From positions 496,001 through 560,000 of the forward strand of contig LN890288.1 of assembly GCA_900016775.1 (NCBI GenBank): 64,000 nt of DNA. The letters are read 5' to 3'. Shown in pieces: positions 35,871 to 47,065 of the stretch. Each line of letters begins with the position of its first letter. The stretch's first letter is position 1. The notes beneath the pieces were generated by a model. That model worked only from the letters and a program-made list of their open reading frames with translations, was not told the origin of the DNA and ran no database searches. The translations under genes and the position numbers were made by a program. This DNA is from Serratia symbiotica (GTDB lineage: Bacteria; Pseudomonadota; Gammaproteobacteria; Enterobacterales; Enterobacteriaceae).

Positions 35871-37623
35871 AATCAAAAAATTATGGCCAACATTAAAACG
35901 ATTATTAAATTATGGTTTTTCATATAAAAAAAAATTAGGAATTGCAATATTAATGTTATGGGCTGCTGCAGCAGCAGAAATTTCTAGTCCAATATTAATT
36001 AGTTATTTTCTTGATAATTATATTATAAAAAAACAATTTCCATTAAAAATAATTATATTATTAACTATAACTTATATAATACTATCATTATTAGCAGCTA
36101 TATTACATTATTTTCAATCTTTATTTTTTAATAAAATAGCTATGAAAATTATACAAAAATTAAGAATTAATGTCATGAATGCTGCTTTACGTCAACCACT
36201 TAATTCTTTTGATGTTAAACCTGTTGGACAATTAATTTCACGTGTTACTAACGATACAGAAGTCATCAAAGATCTATATGTTGTAGTAATTTCTACAATA
36301 TTAAAAAGTATTGCTTTAATAGGTACTATGCTTGTAGCAATGTTTAGTCTTAATTGGAGTATGGCATTAATAGCTATTTGTATTTTCCCCGCAGTATTTT
36401 TAGTAATGAGTATATATCAATATTATAGTACACCAATAGTACGAAGAGTACGTAAATATCTTGCTGATATTAATGATGGTTTTAATGAAATTATTAATGG
36501 TATGACTGTTATTCAACAATTTCGACAAGAAATTCGATTTGGTAATCGTTTACGAGAAGCTAGTAAAATACATTATATTGCACGTATGCAAACTCTTAGA
36601 TTAGATGGTTTTTTATTAAGACCATTATTAAGTTTATTTTCAACCATAGTATTATGTGGTTTATTAATGCTTTTCGGATTTAACGATAAAAGTATAACTA
36701 GTGTCGGTATATTATATGTTTTTATTAATTATTTAGGACGTTTAAATGAACCATTAATCGAATTAACTTCACAGCAATCTATTTTGCAACAAGCTATTGT
36801 TTCAGGTGAACGTGTTTTTGAATTAATAGATTGTCATCAACAATGTTATGGTATAGATGATCGTTCATTAATTAATGGAAATATTAATATTAAAAATTTA
36901 AGTTTTTCTTATAATACAAATAAAAAAGTATTACAAAATATTTCACTTTCAATACCTTCATGTAGTTTTGTAGCATTAGTAGGTCACACTGGTAGTGGAA
37001 AAAGTACTTTAGTTAATTTATTAATGGGTTATTATAAAATAAATGAAGGTGAAATTCGAATTGGAGATCGTCTATTATCAAATTTATCACATCGTGCTTT
37101 ACGTGAGGGATTAACAATGGTTCAACAAGAACCAACAATCATTGCTGAATCAGTTATGACTAATATCACATTAGGACGTAATATAAAAGAACAAGAAGTT
37201 TGGAAAGCATTAAAATCTGTACAATTAATAAATTTAATTAAAAATTTACCTCAAGGTATTCATACTAAATTAAGTGAACAAGGCAATAATTTATCTGTTG
37301 GTCAAAAACAACTTTTAGCTATAGCACGAGTATTAGTTCAATTACCAAAAATTCTTATACTTGATGAAGCTACAGCTAATATTGATTCAGGAACAGAACA
37401 AGCTATTCAAAATGCATTACATTTAATTCGTAAACGTACTACATTAGTAGTAATTGCTCATCGTTTATCTACTATCATTGATGCTGATTCTATTTTAGTA
37501 CTTCATAATGGTTATGCTATAGAAAATGGTAATCATAAAGAATTATTAAAAAAACAAGGTTATTACTATAAAATGTTTCAATTACAAAAAATAAATGAAT
37601 CATTAATAATATCTCATAAATAA
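35863..37623 (+). CDS. mdlB: ABC exporter half-transporter MdlB
   Basis: Partner of MdlA. The ATG at 35863, inside the mdlA end, gives [18 protein letters not shown], which aligns with E. coli; an AAGGA lies 12 bases upstream. A longer in-frame reading from 35827 is not supported. Membrane domain, then Walker [10 protein letters not shown], signature LSVGQKQ and Walker [11 protein letters not shown] with a normal catalytic Glu. Translational coupling with mdlA is likely. Retention of a 3.5-kb exporter in so small a genome argues for a needed lipid or toxin export role (inference). Confidence 0.96.
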   Translation: MNKIKKLWPTLKRLLNYGFSYKKKLGIAILMLWAAAAAEISSPILISYFLDNYIIKKQFPLKIIILLTITYIILSLLAAILHYFQSLFFNKIAMKIIQKLRINVMNAALRQPLNSFDVKPVGQLISRVTNDTEVIKDLYVVVISTILKSIALIGTMLVAMFSLNWSMALIAICIFPAVFLVMSIYQYYSTPIVRRVRKYLADINDGFNEIINGMTVIQQFRQEIRFGNRLREASKIHYIARMQTLRLDGFLLRPLLSLFSTIVLCGLLMLFGFNDKSITSVGILYVFINYLGRLNEPLIELTSQQSILQQAIVSGERVFELIDCHQQCYGIDDRSLINGNINIKNLSFSYNTNKKVLQNISLSIPSCSFVALVGHTGSGKSTLVNLLMGYYKINEGEIRIGDRLLSNLSHRALREGLTMVQQEPTIIAESVMTNITLGRNIKEQEVWKALKSVQLINLIKNLPQGIHTKLSEQGNNLSVGQKQLLAIARVLVQLPKILILDEATANIDSGTEQAIQNALHLIRKRTTLVVIAHRLSTIIDADSILVLHNGYAIENGNHKELLKKQGYYYKMFQLQKINESLIISHK

Positions 37624-37931
37624 ATTAATTTTATTAAAATATCAATTTTTTATAATTTATTTATTTCATATTTAAATTATATAATTTTAATTATATAATT
37701 ATTTTAAAACTAAAAATAAAATACAAATTCTAATCAATACATTAAAATAATTCCTATATAATATATAATATTAATTTTTATTGAAAATTTTATATTAAGA
37801 TATATAATATATTTATATACAAAATTATTTAATAATTTTATATATAAACATATTATATATAAATATTATCGTAAAATATAATTTATCTTATTATAAAATT
37901 AAAATTTAATATTAAAAAAAACACAAAACAT
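37624..37931. other. AT spacer between mdlB and tRNA-Val
   Basis: Gene-free. Two copies of the palindrome AATTATATAATT lie about 37675-37700 and form an 11-bp stem that could end the mdlAB transcript. Confidence 0.5.
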
Positions 37932-38005
37932 GCGTCCGTAGCTCAGTTGGTAAGAGCTTTATCTTGACGTGATAAGGGTCGGTGGTTCAAATCCACTCGG
38001 ACGCA
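37932..38005 (+). tRNA. valV: tRNA-Val (anticodon GAC)
   Basis: Acceptor GCGTCCG/CGGACGC, discriminator A, D-arm GCTCAGTTGGTAAGAGC, anticodon stem TTATC/GATAA around TTGACGT (GAC), T-arm GGTGGTTCAAATCCACT. CCA is not encoded. Closest to E. coli valV/valW, which map near ribC and pykF as here. Confidence 0.95.
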
Positions 38006-38383
38006 TAAATATTTTTATATCATTTAAAAATATTTTAATATTATTTATTTTAATATTTATAATATAAAATAAAATTTTATATAATAATTATTATAACCTA
38101 TCTATCAACTTTCATTTAAATTATTTAATTTTAATTATATTTTATATAACATTTATTATTTAAAAAATAATATATATAAAATTATTATTAAAAAATACAT
38201 ATATAAATATTATAAAAATATAAAATAATCATTAAAAATATAAAAATCTATTTAAAATTTATATAATTTAATTAAAATTATATTATATAAAAAATTTTTT
38301 ATTATAAATATATTTTATATCATATAAATTATTTTATTATTTACACAATTAATTTAAAAAACACAACTAATAGAAACTTTATT
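38006..38383. other. AT spacer between tRNA-Val and pykF
   Basis: No gene visible; holds the pykF promoter. No Shine-Dalgarno better than a weak GAAA lies before the ATG. Confidence 0.55.
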
Positions 38384-39796
38384 ATGAAAAAAACCAAAAT
38401 TGTTTGTACTATCGGACCAAAAACTGAATCAGAAGAAATGCTTACTATGTTATTAAATGCTGGAATGAATGTTATGAGATTAAATTTTTCACACGGAAAT
38501 TATAAAGAACATAGTAATAGAATTCATACTATGCGTACTGTTATGGCTAAAACAGGTATTCATGCAAGTATATTACTAGATACTAAAGGTCCGGAAATTC
38601 GAACTATGAAACTTCAAAATAATAAAGATGTTTCTTTACACGTTGGTCAAATTTTTACTTTTACTACTGATAAAAATATTATTGGGAATCATAAACGAGT
38701 TGCAGTAACTTATAGTGGTTTTTCCAATGATCTTAAAATTGGAAATATTATATTAGTTGATGATGGTTTAATTAGTATGAAAATTATTAAAATTAAAAAA
38801 AATGAAGTAATTTGCATAGTATTAAATACTGGTAATTTAGGTGAAAATAAAGGTATTAATCTTCCAGGTGTTTCTATAAATTTACCTGCATTAGCTATAC
38901 AAGATCAACATGATTTAATTTTTGGTTGTAAACAAGGTGTAGATTTTATTGCTGCTTCATTTATTAGAAAACATTCCGATGTATTAGAAATACGTGAATA
39001 TCTAAAAAATCAAGGTGGAGAAAAAATTCAAATTATATCTAAAATTGAAAATCAAGAAGGTTTAAATAACTTTGATAAAATTCTTGAAGAATCTGATGGT
39101 ATCATGATAGCTAGAGGTGATTTAGGAGTTGAAATTCCAGTAGAAGAAGTAATTTTTGCTCAAAAAATGATTATTAAAAAATGTAATTATGCTAAAAAAG
39201 TAGTTATTACCGCGACACAAATGTTAGAATCTATGATTAAAAACCCAAGACCTACAAGAGCAGAAGCAGGTGATGTAGCTAATGCTATTTTAGATGGTAC
39301 AGATGCAGTTATGTTATCGGGAGAAAGCGCTAAAGGAAAATATCCTTTAGAAGCAGTTACTATAATGGCAAAAATTTGTGAACGTACTGATCGTGTAATG
39401 TTAAGTAATGTTAATAACATAAATTATAATAAAAAATTAAGAATTACTGAAGCTGTTTGTAAAAGTGCAGTAGAAACTTCAGAAAAATTAAATTCACCAT
39501 TAATTGTAGTAGCAACTAATGAAGGTAAATCTGCTAAATCAATACGTAAATATTTTCCAAATGCATTAATATTAGCATTAACAACTAATAAAATTACCGC
39601 TAATCAGTTAATTCTTAGTAAGGGTATTATTCCAATGAAAGTAAAAAAAATAACTTCTACAGATAATTTTTATAGAATTGGTAAAGAAGCTGCAATATCA
39701 AGTGGTTTAGCAAAAAAAGGTGATATAGTAATAATGGTTTCTGGTGCATTAGTACCTAGTGGTACTACTAATACAACTTCAGTTCATGTATTATAA
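38384..39796 (+). CDS. pykF: Pyruvate kinase I
   Basis: Makes ATP and pyruvate from phosphoenolpyruvate, the last step of glycolysis. 470 residues, exactly as E. coli Pyk[32 protein letters not shown], the metal/substrate site [31 protein letters not shown], and the C-terminal allosteric domain ([25 protein letters not shown]) identify type I, fructose-bisphosphate-activated, rather than PykA. Goes with fbaA and pgk in this window. Confidence 0.97.
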   Translation: MKKTKIVCTIGPKTESEEMLTMLLNAGMNVMRLNFSHGNYKEHSNRIHTMRTVMAKTGIHASILLDTKGPEIRTMKLQNNKDVSLHVGQIFTFTTDKNIIGNHKRVAVTYSGFSNDLKIGNIILVDDGLISMKIIKIKKNEVICIVLNTGNLGENKGINLPGVSINLPALAIQDQHDLIFGCKQGVDFIAASFIRKHSDVLEIREYLKNQGGEKIQIISKIENQEGLNNFDKILEESDGIMIARGDLGVEIPVEEVIFAQKMIIKKCNYAKKVVITATQMLESMIKNPRPTRAEAGDVANAILDGTDAVMLSGESAKGKYPLEAVTIMAKICERTDRVMLSNVNNINYNKKLRITEAVCKSAVETSEKLNSPLIVVATNEGKSAKSIRKYFPNALILALTTNKITANQLILSKGIIPMKVKKITSTDNFYRIGKEAAISSGLAKKGDIVIMVSGALVPSGTTNTTSVHVL

Positions 39797-41452
39797 TTTT
39801 ATAATTTAATGATAATTTAAAATAAAAATAAAATATTATTAAAGATAAATATTATATACATATAATTTTTTTTAATTAAATATTTAATATAAATATAAAA
39901 ACTATTAAATATATAATTTATACAAATTTTAAATTAATTACTACTTTAATATCTAAAATAATATTTTTATCTCTATAAATTAAATTATTTAATAATATTA
40001 TTAAATTTAATATTATTTATTTTAATATTTTTATTTCTAAATATAATATATATAATTATATATTTATTTTAAAAAAAATAATTATTAACAATATTTTATT
40101 ATTAAATGATATATTAATTTTTATTATTTTAAATAATTTAGAATTTAATTCAATTTTTTTTAATATTAAGTTTACTATAATTTATTGCTTCATATTTAAT
40201 TATTTATAAAATTAAAGTTTTTATCATAATGTTTAGAATAGCAAAAATAATATCAATATTTATTCCATCTTCTTCTAAAACAATAATATTAATACTAATT
40301 AATTCTATATTTAAATTAATTAATTTATCACTAAAATTTTAACAATTAATTATAACATTAATTTATATAAAATTTTTATAATTTTAAATATTTAGTTTAC
40401 TATATTTTAATATAAAAATAATCAATAAAATAATAGTACAATATAATTCATAAGAATTGTCAATAATAATAAAATAATTATCAATATGTAATTTATAAAA
40501 TTATACTATTTTAATAAAAAAATAACAAAATATAAATTTTTTATAATTATTATAATATTATAATACTAACCAATATTTAATTTTATTTAAATTTTTATTA
40601 ATATTATAACTAACATAATTATTAGTTACTAATATCATTATTAATAATAAAAAAATATTACTAAAAAATCAATAATTTAAAAAATTTTTTATGTTATTAA
40701 ATAATTTATCTGATTTAAATTTATAAAAAGATATATTCTAAAATAAAGAATTATTCTTATAAAATAAATAATTTTTATTAAAAATTTTTAAAATTGTTAT
40801 AATATATTAAATATATTAGTTTTAATATTCCTTATATATTAATACTTACCATATAAGACATAACTATTTTAATATTTTAAATACACTTAGTAATAATATA
40901 AATTAAATATTTCAATTTTCTTAATCATATTATTTTTAAATTATTTCATTAATATATTTAAGATTAATAAATATAATTTTAAAAAATATAGTTTTTATAT
41001 ATATAAATATTTTTAATTTAATAATTTTAAAAATATTTAATAAATTTAATATAATTTCAAATTAAAAATAACTTTAAATTTTAACAAAATTTAAAATAAA
41101 ATATATTAATTATATTATAAAAATATTTTTAAAAATATTAAATTTAATAAATTAATATTTAATAATAATTTCTTATAACAATTTATAAAATTAAAAAAAA
41201 ATAAAATTAAAATTATAATAATTAAATATGTATTTAATTAAAATTATTTAATATATTTTATAATGAATATATGTTAATAATTTAAAAAAAATAACACAAT
41301 AAATTTAAGTATAAAATACTATATACAAAAAAAATTCATAATATTTAATAAAATATTAAAAAATTTAATTAAATATAATTAATATTATACATTTAAATAA
41401 ATTTATTTAAAAAATAAAATTATGTAATTTATTAATATATTAATAAATAAAA
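39797..41452. other. 1.66-kb gene-free region between pykF and erpA
   Basis: Longest intergenic stretch in the window. It is AT-rich throughout, with slightly less AT-rich patches around 40140-40350 and 40800-40870. On the minus strand 40204-40338 is an open stretch of 44 codons containing IIVLEEDGINIDIIF, without a start codon; I cannot assign it. Likely the remains of deleted genes. A 20-bp palindrome (41429-41448) just after erpA may act as its terminator. Confidence 0.55.
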
Positions 41453-41797
41453 TTAAATACTAAATGAAGATCCACAACTACAAGTTATTTTAGCATTTGG
41501 ATTATGTACTATAAATTGTGAACTTTGTAAAGTTTCAATATAATCTATTTCCCCTCCTAATAAATATTGTAAACTAATTGAATCTACTACTAATATTATA
41601 TTTTGTTGTTTAATAATTACATCATTTTCTTTAATTCTATTATCAAATATAAATTGATATTTAAACCCACTACATCCACCACCAATAATATAAATTCGTA
41701 ACTTTAAATTTAAATTTTTTTTATTATTAATTATTTTTTGTAATTTATTAACTGCTGATTTAGTAAAAGTTAATGGAAATGTATTTTTTTGATTCAT
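41453..41797 (-). CDS. erpA: Iron-sulfur cluster insertion protein ErpA
   Basis: A-type carrier that delivers Fe-S clusters, for example to the IspG/IspH isoprenoid enzymes. 114 residues, as in E. coli. The three cluster cysteines are in [12 protein letters not shown] and CSCGSSFSI. The ending [16 protein letters not shown] distinguishes ErpA from IscA/SufA. AAGG lies upstream of the ATG. Confidence 0.96.
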   Translation of the reverse strand: MNQKNTFPLTFTKSAVNKLQKIINNKKNLNLKLRIYIIGGGCSGFKYQFIFDNRIKENDVIIKQQNIILVVDSISLQYLLGGEIDYIETLQSSQFIVHNPNAKITCSCGSSFSI

Positions 41798-42353
41798 AAT
41801 TTTAACCTTTTAATTTAATATTAATTATATTTACAATATAAATATTTATTAAAATTAATCATACTCACAGTATTTATTTAAAACGTTTAATATATAAAAT
41901 TATATAAAAAATATTGAATTTTAAAACTTATATTAATTAAATATTTTATTTTAAAATAAAAATATTATTACTTATTAAATAATAAAATAATGTTATTATT
42001 TAATATATTTAATAATATTTATTTATATTATTTAAAATATCAATATATATATTTAATAAAATTTATTAAATAATTTATAATAAATATTATATTTAATTTT
42101 AAAAAAAATGTAATATATAAATATTTTTATTTTATTATTAAATTAAATATTTATAATATATTATAATATTAATTGATTATAAATCATTCTATATCATTTC
42201 ATATTATTAAAATTATAAATACAATATTTATTTTATAATTTTAATTATATGATTTATTTTAATATGAATAATACATTATCTATATAAAATTAATATTTAA
42301 ATAATTATTTTATAATTAACATATTTTTTATAAATTTTGGATAATTTAAAAAA
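41798..42353. other. AT spacer between divergent erpA and coaE
   Basis: About 550 bases with both promoters; nothing recognisable apart from A/T runs. A GGATAA lies shortly before the coaE ATG. Confidence 0.55.
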
Positions 42354-42968
42354 ATGACTTATATAATTGCATTAACTGGAGGTATTGGAAGTGGAAAATC
42401 AACTATAACAGATATTTTTTCAAGTTATGGTGTAACTATTGTTGATACTGACATAATTTCACGTCAAATTATTGAAAAAGATGTTTCAATATTAATAAAA
42501 ATTGTTCAATATTTTGGTAATGAAATTTTATTAAAAAATGGTACTTTAAATCGTATGATGTTACGAAAAAAAATTTTTAATCAACCTAATGGTACATTAT
42601 GGTTAAATAATTTATTACATCCATTAATTTTAAAAGAAAGTAAAAATCAATTAAAAAAATCTATTACTCCTTATACTTTATGGGTAGTACCTATGTTAAT
42701 AGAAAATAATTTACAAAAATATGCTAATAGAATATTAATTATAAATGTTAATATAAATAATCAAATCAATAGAACAATAAAACGTGATAACATTAGTGAT
42801 ATAGAAGTAAAAAATATTTTATTAAAACAAACTACATATACACAAAGACTCATCATAGCAGATGATATTGTTGATAACAATGGAGATATTTCAAATTTAA
42901 AAATATTAACTAATAAATTACACAATTTTTATTTAAAATTAGCAATTTCATCAATAAAAAATAAATAA
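42354..42968 (+). CDS. coaE: Dephospho-CoA kinase
   Basis: Last step of coenzyme A synthesis. 204 residues (E. coli 206). P-loop ALTGGIGSGKST, the substrate segment IVDTDIISRQI, LHPLI, and VVPMLIENNLQKYANRILIINV are typical. The usual neighbours (guaC, zapD, yacG) are absent. Confidence 0.95.
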   Translation: MTYIIALTGGIGSGKSTITDIFSSYGVTIVDTDIISRQIIEKDVSILIKIVQYFGNEILLKNGTLNRMMLRKKIFNQPNGTLWLNNLLHPLILKESKNQLKKSITPYTLWVVPMLIENNLQKYANRILIINVNINNQINRTIKRDNISDIEVKNILLKQTTYTQRLIIADDIVDNNGDISNLKILTNKLHNFYLKLAISSIKNK

Positions 42969-43622
42969 TAAAAATTAACATAATATTTATACTTTGTTAA
43001 ATTTAATAAATATTAAAATATTTTAATATTTTAATATTTAATTTTATTATTATTTTATATATAAATTATTAATATTAAAAATAATATAATTAAAATTTTA
43101 TATAAAATAAAATGTTTTATTTTATATAAAATAAAATTAATAATATTACTATTAAATTTAAATTACATTATTAATATTTTATACTATAAAATATTAATAA
43201 ATAACTATTTAAAATTATATTTATTATACTCATTAAATAAATAAACTTAATTTAATTGTTAAATATTTTAAAATATACAATGATAATATTATTATTTATT
43301 AAATTAAAATAATATCAAATAAAATAATATTAAAAATTAATATAACTTATATTAAAAGTAATACTGATATATTTATAAATATTTTAATAAAATTCACACT
43401 TCATAAAATTAAAATATATTATAATATATAATAAAATATATTATAAAAAAAAACTAAAAACTAATACTACATATAATTTTAATAATCATTGTATAATTCA
43501 CTATTATATTATTACAATATATACATTAAATATTAGTGATTCTATTATTTATCGTAAAATTATAAATAATATTATAAAAATAACTTATATTATAAAAAAT
43601 TAATAAAGGAAGTACGATACTA
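42969..43622. other. AT spacer between coaE and acpS
   Basis: Gene-free except for an 18-bp hairpin at 43095-43132. AAGGAAG about 11 bases before the acpS ATG is a clear Shine-Dalgarno. Confidence 0.55.
43095..43132. terminator. Perfect 18-bp AT-only hairpin after coaE
   Basis: Arms 43095-43112 and 43115-43132 are exact complements with a 2-base TG loop, about 125 bases past coaE. Similar in design to the hairpins after ribC and grxD. Confidence 0.45.
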
Positions 43623-44003
43623 ATGACCATATTAGGAATAGGTATTGATATTATTAAAATAATACGTATTAAAAAAATATTTATACATAGTGGAAATCGT
43701 TTAGCAAAACGAATATTAAATACTACTGAATGGAAAAATTATACAAAAAATAAACAACCTATACGTTTTCTTACTAAACATTTTGCAATTAAGGAAGCTG
43801 TTTCAAAAGCATTAGGTACTGGCATTCGCAATGGATTAACATTTAATCAATTTGAAGTATTTCATGATAAATTAGGTAAACCAAACATTTATTTACATCA
43901 TAAAGCTGCTGAAATTGCTAAAAATATGGGAGTAACTAAAATTCATGTTTCATTAACTGATGAAAATTGTTATGTTTTTGCAACAGTTATTATTGAAAAT
44001 TAA
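43623..44003 (+). CDS. acpS: Holo-[acyl-carrier-protein] synthase
   Basis: Transfers phosphopantetheine from CoA to acyl carrier protein. 126 residues, as in E. coli. Metal Asp in ILGIGIDIIKI, FAIKEAVSKALGTGIRNGL with its conserved Glu, and HVSLTDENCYVFA. In E. coli it ends the rnc-era-recO-pdxJ-acpS group; here rnc-era lie about 14 kb away and recO/pdxJ are not seen. Confidence 0.96.
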   Translation: MTILGIGIDIIKIIRIKKIFIHSGNRLAKRILNTTEWKNYTKNKQPIRFLTKHFAIKEAVSKALGTGIRNGLTFNQFEVFHDKLGKPNIYLHHKAAEIAKNMGVTKIHVSLTDENCYVFATVIIEN

Positions 44004-44222
44004 ATATTAAATTAATATTTAAATATAATTTATAAACTATTAAATAATATAAATATTAAAATATATATTTAAAAAATTTTAATAATGTAAAAATTTTAAA
44101 TTATTTTAATAAAAAAATTTTTATTATTTTATATAAAAAATAAAAATTATATAATAATTAATTAATTTTAATTTAAAAAATCAATATATATAAAAATTAA
44201 AATAATACAGAGCAATTATATT

Positions 44223-44792
44223 ATGTATTTAAAATATACCTCTAATTTTATATCTATTATTAATGCACTTCATCATAAAAAAATTATTGCATATCCTACT
44301 GAATCTGTATTTGGTCTGGGATGTGATCCTAATAGTGAATTTGCAGTTAATAATTTACTTATTTTAAAAAAACGTTCATGGAAAAAAGGATTTATTCTGG
44401 TTGCAGCAAATTATCAACAATTAATTCCATATATTAATGATAATGCATTAAACAATAAACAACGTAATACAATACTTTCTAGTTGGCCTGGACCTATAAC
44501 TTGGGTTATTCCTACTAATTCTAAAACACCTAAATTTTTAACAGGACATTTTAATTCTATAGCAGTACGAGTTAGTGCTCATCCATTAATACAAACATTA
44601 TGTACAAAATATGGAAAACCTATTATATCCACTAGTGCTAATTTTAAAAAACAAATACCATGTCGTAATATACAAGAAGTAAAACAAAAATTTGGTGATA
44701 CTATACCAATATTAATTGGTAAAATCGGTAATAATCTTCATCCCTCTGAAATTAGAGATGCTATTAGTAATCAAAAAATTAGAATAGGATAA
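44223..44792 (+). CDS. tsaC: Threonylcarbamoyl-AMP synthase TsaC
   Basis: Makes threonylcarbamoyl-AMP for the t6A37 modification of ANN-decoding tRNAs. 189 residues (E. coli 190). YrdC fold with IAYPTESVFGLGCDP, KRSWKKGFILVAAN, SSWPGPITWVIP and the STSAN motif; NPSEIRD-like HPSEIRDAI near the end. A 9-bp AT stem overlaps its stop and may end the transcript. Confidence 0.96.
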   Translation: MYLKYTSNFISIINALHHKKIIAYPTESVFGLGCDPNSEFAVNNLLILKKRSWKKGFILVAANYQQLIPYINDNALNNKQRNTILSSWPGPITWVIPTNSKTPKFLTGHFNSIAVRVSAHPLIQTLCTKYGKPIISTSANFKKQIPCRNIQEVKQKFGDTIPILIGKIGNNLHPSEIRDAISNQKIRIG

Positions 44793-44935
44793 ATAAAAAT
44801 TATATTTTATTTATTTAAAATAATATATAAATAATTACTAATTTAAAAAAAATTCTATAATATATAGATACATAAAATAATTTTATATTACAATTAAAAT
44901 ATAATTAATTATCTAAAATAAATAATAAAAAAATA

Positions 44936-45940
44936 TTATTTTTTTAATAAAAAACCAATAGCTTGATAAACTTTTTCTAAAGTTTTCTTTGCATAAATAC
45001 GTGCTTTAATTGATCCATTAAATATAATTTCTTTAAGATAAATTTCATTTTGACGAAAATAATAATAACGATTTTGTAATTTTTTTAACATAATAGACAT
45101 AGATTCTCCTACTACATCTTTTAAAAAATTATAATTTCTATTAATAAATTCATATTCTAATTGAGTAATACTTTTTTTAGTTAAAATAGAAAGTATATCT
45201 AAAAGATTAGAAATTCCTGCTTTATTAATTTTATCATAACGAATAACTGGAGGATTTTCAGAATCAGTAACTGCATATTTAATTTTTTTTATTATAATAT
45301 TTGGTTCTTCTAAAAGACTTATAAAATTATTTTTATTAATATCTGATTTAGACATTTTTTTATTAGGTTCTTGTAATGCCATAATACATGAAGAAAAACG
45401 AGAAATAAAAGGTTCAGGTATTTGAAAAATTTTACCATATATAGCATTAAAACGTTTACTAATATCACGACTTAATTCAAGATGTTGTTTTTGATCTTTA
45501 CCAATAGGTACTATATTTGTTTGATATAATAAAATATCTGATACCATTAATACTGGATAATTAAATACACCAACATTAATATTATTTTTATTATGTTGAA
45601 ATTTATGTTTAAATTGAGTCATACGATTTAATTCACCATAATAAGTAAAACAATTTAATATCCAATATAATTGAATATGTTCCGGAACATGAGATTGCAA
45701 AAAAATAATACTTTTTTCTGGATTAATACCACAAGCTAAATAAAGTGCTAAAGTATCTAAAGTAGATTTACTTAACATAACTATATTAGTATGTTCAGTA
45801 ATAGCATGTAAATCCACAATACAATAAATACAATTATAATCATCTTGCATTTTTACCCAATGAATTAATGCTCCCATATAATTTCCAATAGTTAATTCAC
45901 CAGATGGTTGCATAGCACTAAATAAAATAGGTTTATTCAT
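44936..45940 (-). CDS. trpS: Tryptophanyl-tRNA synthetase
   Basis: Charges tRNA-Trp. 334 residues, as in E. coli. [15 protein letters not shown] holds the HIGH-type TIGN, and KKMSKS lies in [22 protein letters not shown] and [20 protein letters not shown] [16 protein letters not shown] bind Trp-AMP. Follows rpe on the same strand, as in E. coli, but gph between them is gone. Confidence 0.97.
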   Translation of the reverse strand: MNKPILFSAMQPSGELTIGNYMGALIHWVKMQDDYNCIYCIVDLHAITEHTNIVMLSKSTLDTLALYLACGINPEKSIIFLQSHVPEHIQLYWILNCFTYYGELNRMTQFKHKFQHNKNNINVGVFNYPVLMVSDILLYQTNIVPIGKDQKQHLELSRDISKRFNAIYGKIFQIPEPFISRFSSCIMALQEPNKKMSKSDINKNNFISLLEEPNIIIKKIKYAVTDSENPPVIRYDKINKAGISNLLDILSILTKKSITQLEYEFINRNYNFLKDVVGESMSIMLKKLQNRYYYFRQNEIYLKEIIFNGSIKARIYAKKTLEKVYQAIGFLLKK

Positions 45941-46064
45941 ACTTTATTTTCCTAATTTTATAATTATCACTATATAATTAATAAAAAATATAAATATTAT
46001 TTTTTATAATATATAACAATAATTATATAATTAAATATAAATAATAAAAAAATAACAATATAAT

Positions 46065-46736
46065 TTAAATTATATTTATTAATTCATTTTGTATATTATT
46101 AATAATTTTTTTATAATTTTTATTGTTAAAAATTTCTGATCCAATAATAAATGTATCTGCACCAGAAATCGCAATTTCAGCAATATTATTTACTTTAACT
46201 CCACCATCTACTGCTAATTTAATATTATAACCACTAATATCAATTAATTTTCGAACTTTTCGTAATTTACGAAGTGTATTTTTAATAAATAATTGACCAC
46301 TAAAACCTGGATTAACTGACATTAGTAAAATTATATCTATTTTATCTATAATATAATCAAGAGAAATTAATGAAATATTTGGATTAAATCCTAAACCTAC
46401 TTTACATCCATAATCTTTAATTAACTGAATAGTATGATTAATATTATCTGAAGATTCAGGATGAAAAGTAATATAAGTTGCACCAGACTTCACAAAATCA
46501 GGAATAATACGATCAACTGGTTTTACCATAAGATGAATATCTATTGGAGCTATAATACCATAATCACGCAAAGATTTACATACCATAGGACCAATAGATA
46601 AATTAGGAACATAATGATTATCCATCACATCAAAATGTATTATATCACCACCAGCAGATAATACATTTGAAACATCTTTACCAAGTCGAGCAAAATCTGC
46701 TGATAAAATAGATGGAGCAATTAAAAATTTTTTCAT
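46065..46736 (-). CDS. rpe: Ribulose-phosphate 3-epimerase
   Basis: Interconverts ribulose-5-P and xylulose-5-P in the pentose phosphate pathway. 223 residues (E. coli 225). [26 protein letters not shown] with metal His/Asp, [22 protein letters not shown] and [10 protein letters not shown] are all present. Likely co-transcribed with trpS (about 125 bp apart). Confidence 0.97.
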   Translation of the reverse strand: MKKFLIAPSILSADFARLGKDVSNVLSAGGDIIHFDVMDNHYVPNLSIGPMVCKSLRDYGIIAPIDIHLMVKPVDRIIPDFVKSGATYITFHPESSDNINHTIQLIKDYGCKVGLGFNPNISLISLDYIIDKIDIILLMSVNPGFSGQLFIKNTLRKLRKVRKLIDISGYNIKLAVDGGVKVNNIAEIAISGADTFIIGSEIFNNKNYKKIINNIQNELINII

Positions 46737-47065
46737 CCATTCACCTATACTTAAAAATTTTAATATTTTTTATAATTTAATATCTTTAATATTATAAAAA
46801 TACTAAAATTTATATACTGTATTAAATAAAAATTACTATAATCAATTTTATTATAAATAAATTAATTATGATTATAAAATAATATATTAAATATATTATA
46901 TAAATAATAAATATAATTATTAATATTAAACAATTTATATAAAATAAAAATAATAAAATAATTTTAAACAAATTATTTAATATAAAATTAATTTTATAAA
47001 AATAATTATTTATTTTTTATTATATTATTTATATATATTTTATAAAATTAAAAAACAATTTATTA
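46737..47065. other. AT spacer between thiK and rpe
   Basis: Upstream of rpe and downstream of thiK, both minus strand. No gene visible. Confidence 0.55.
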
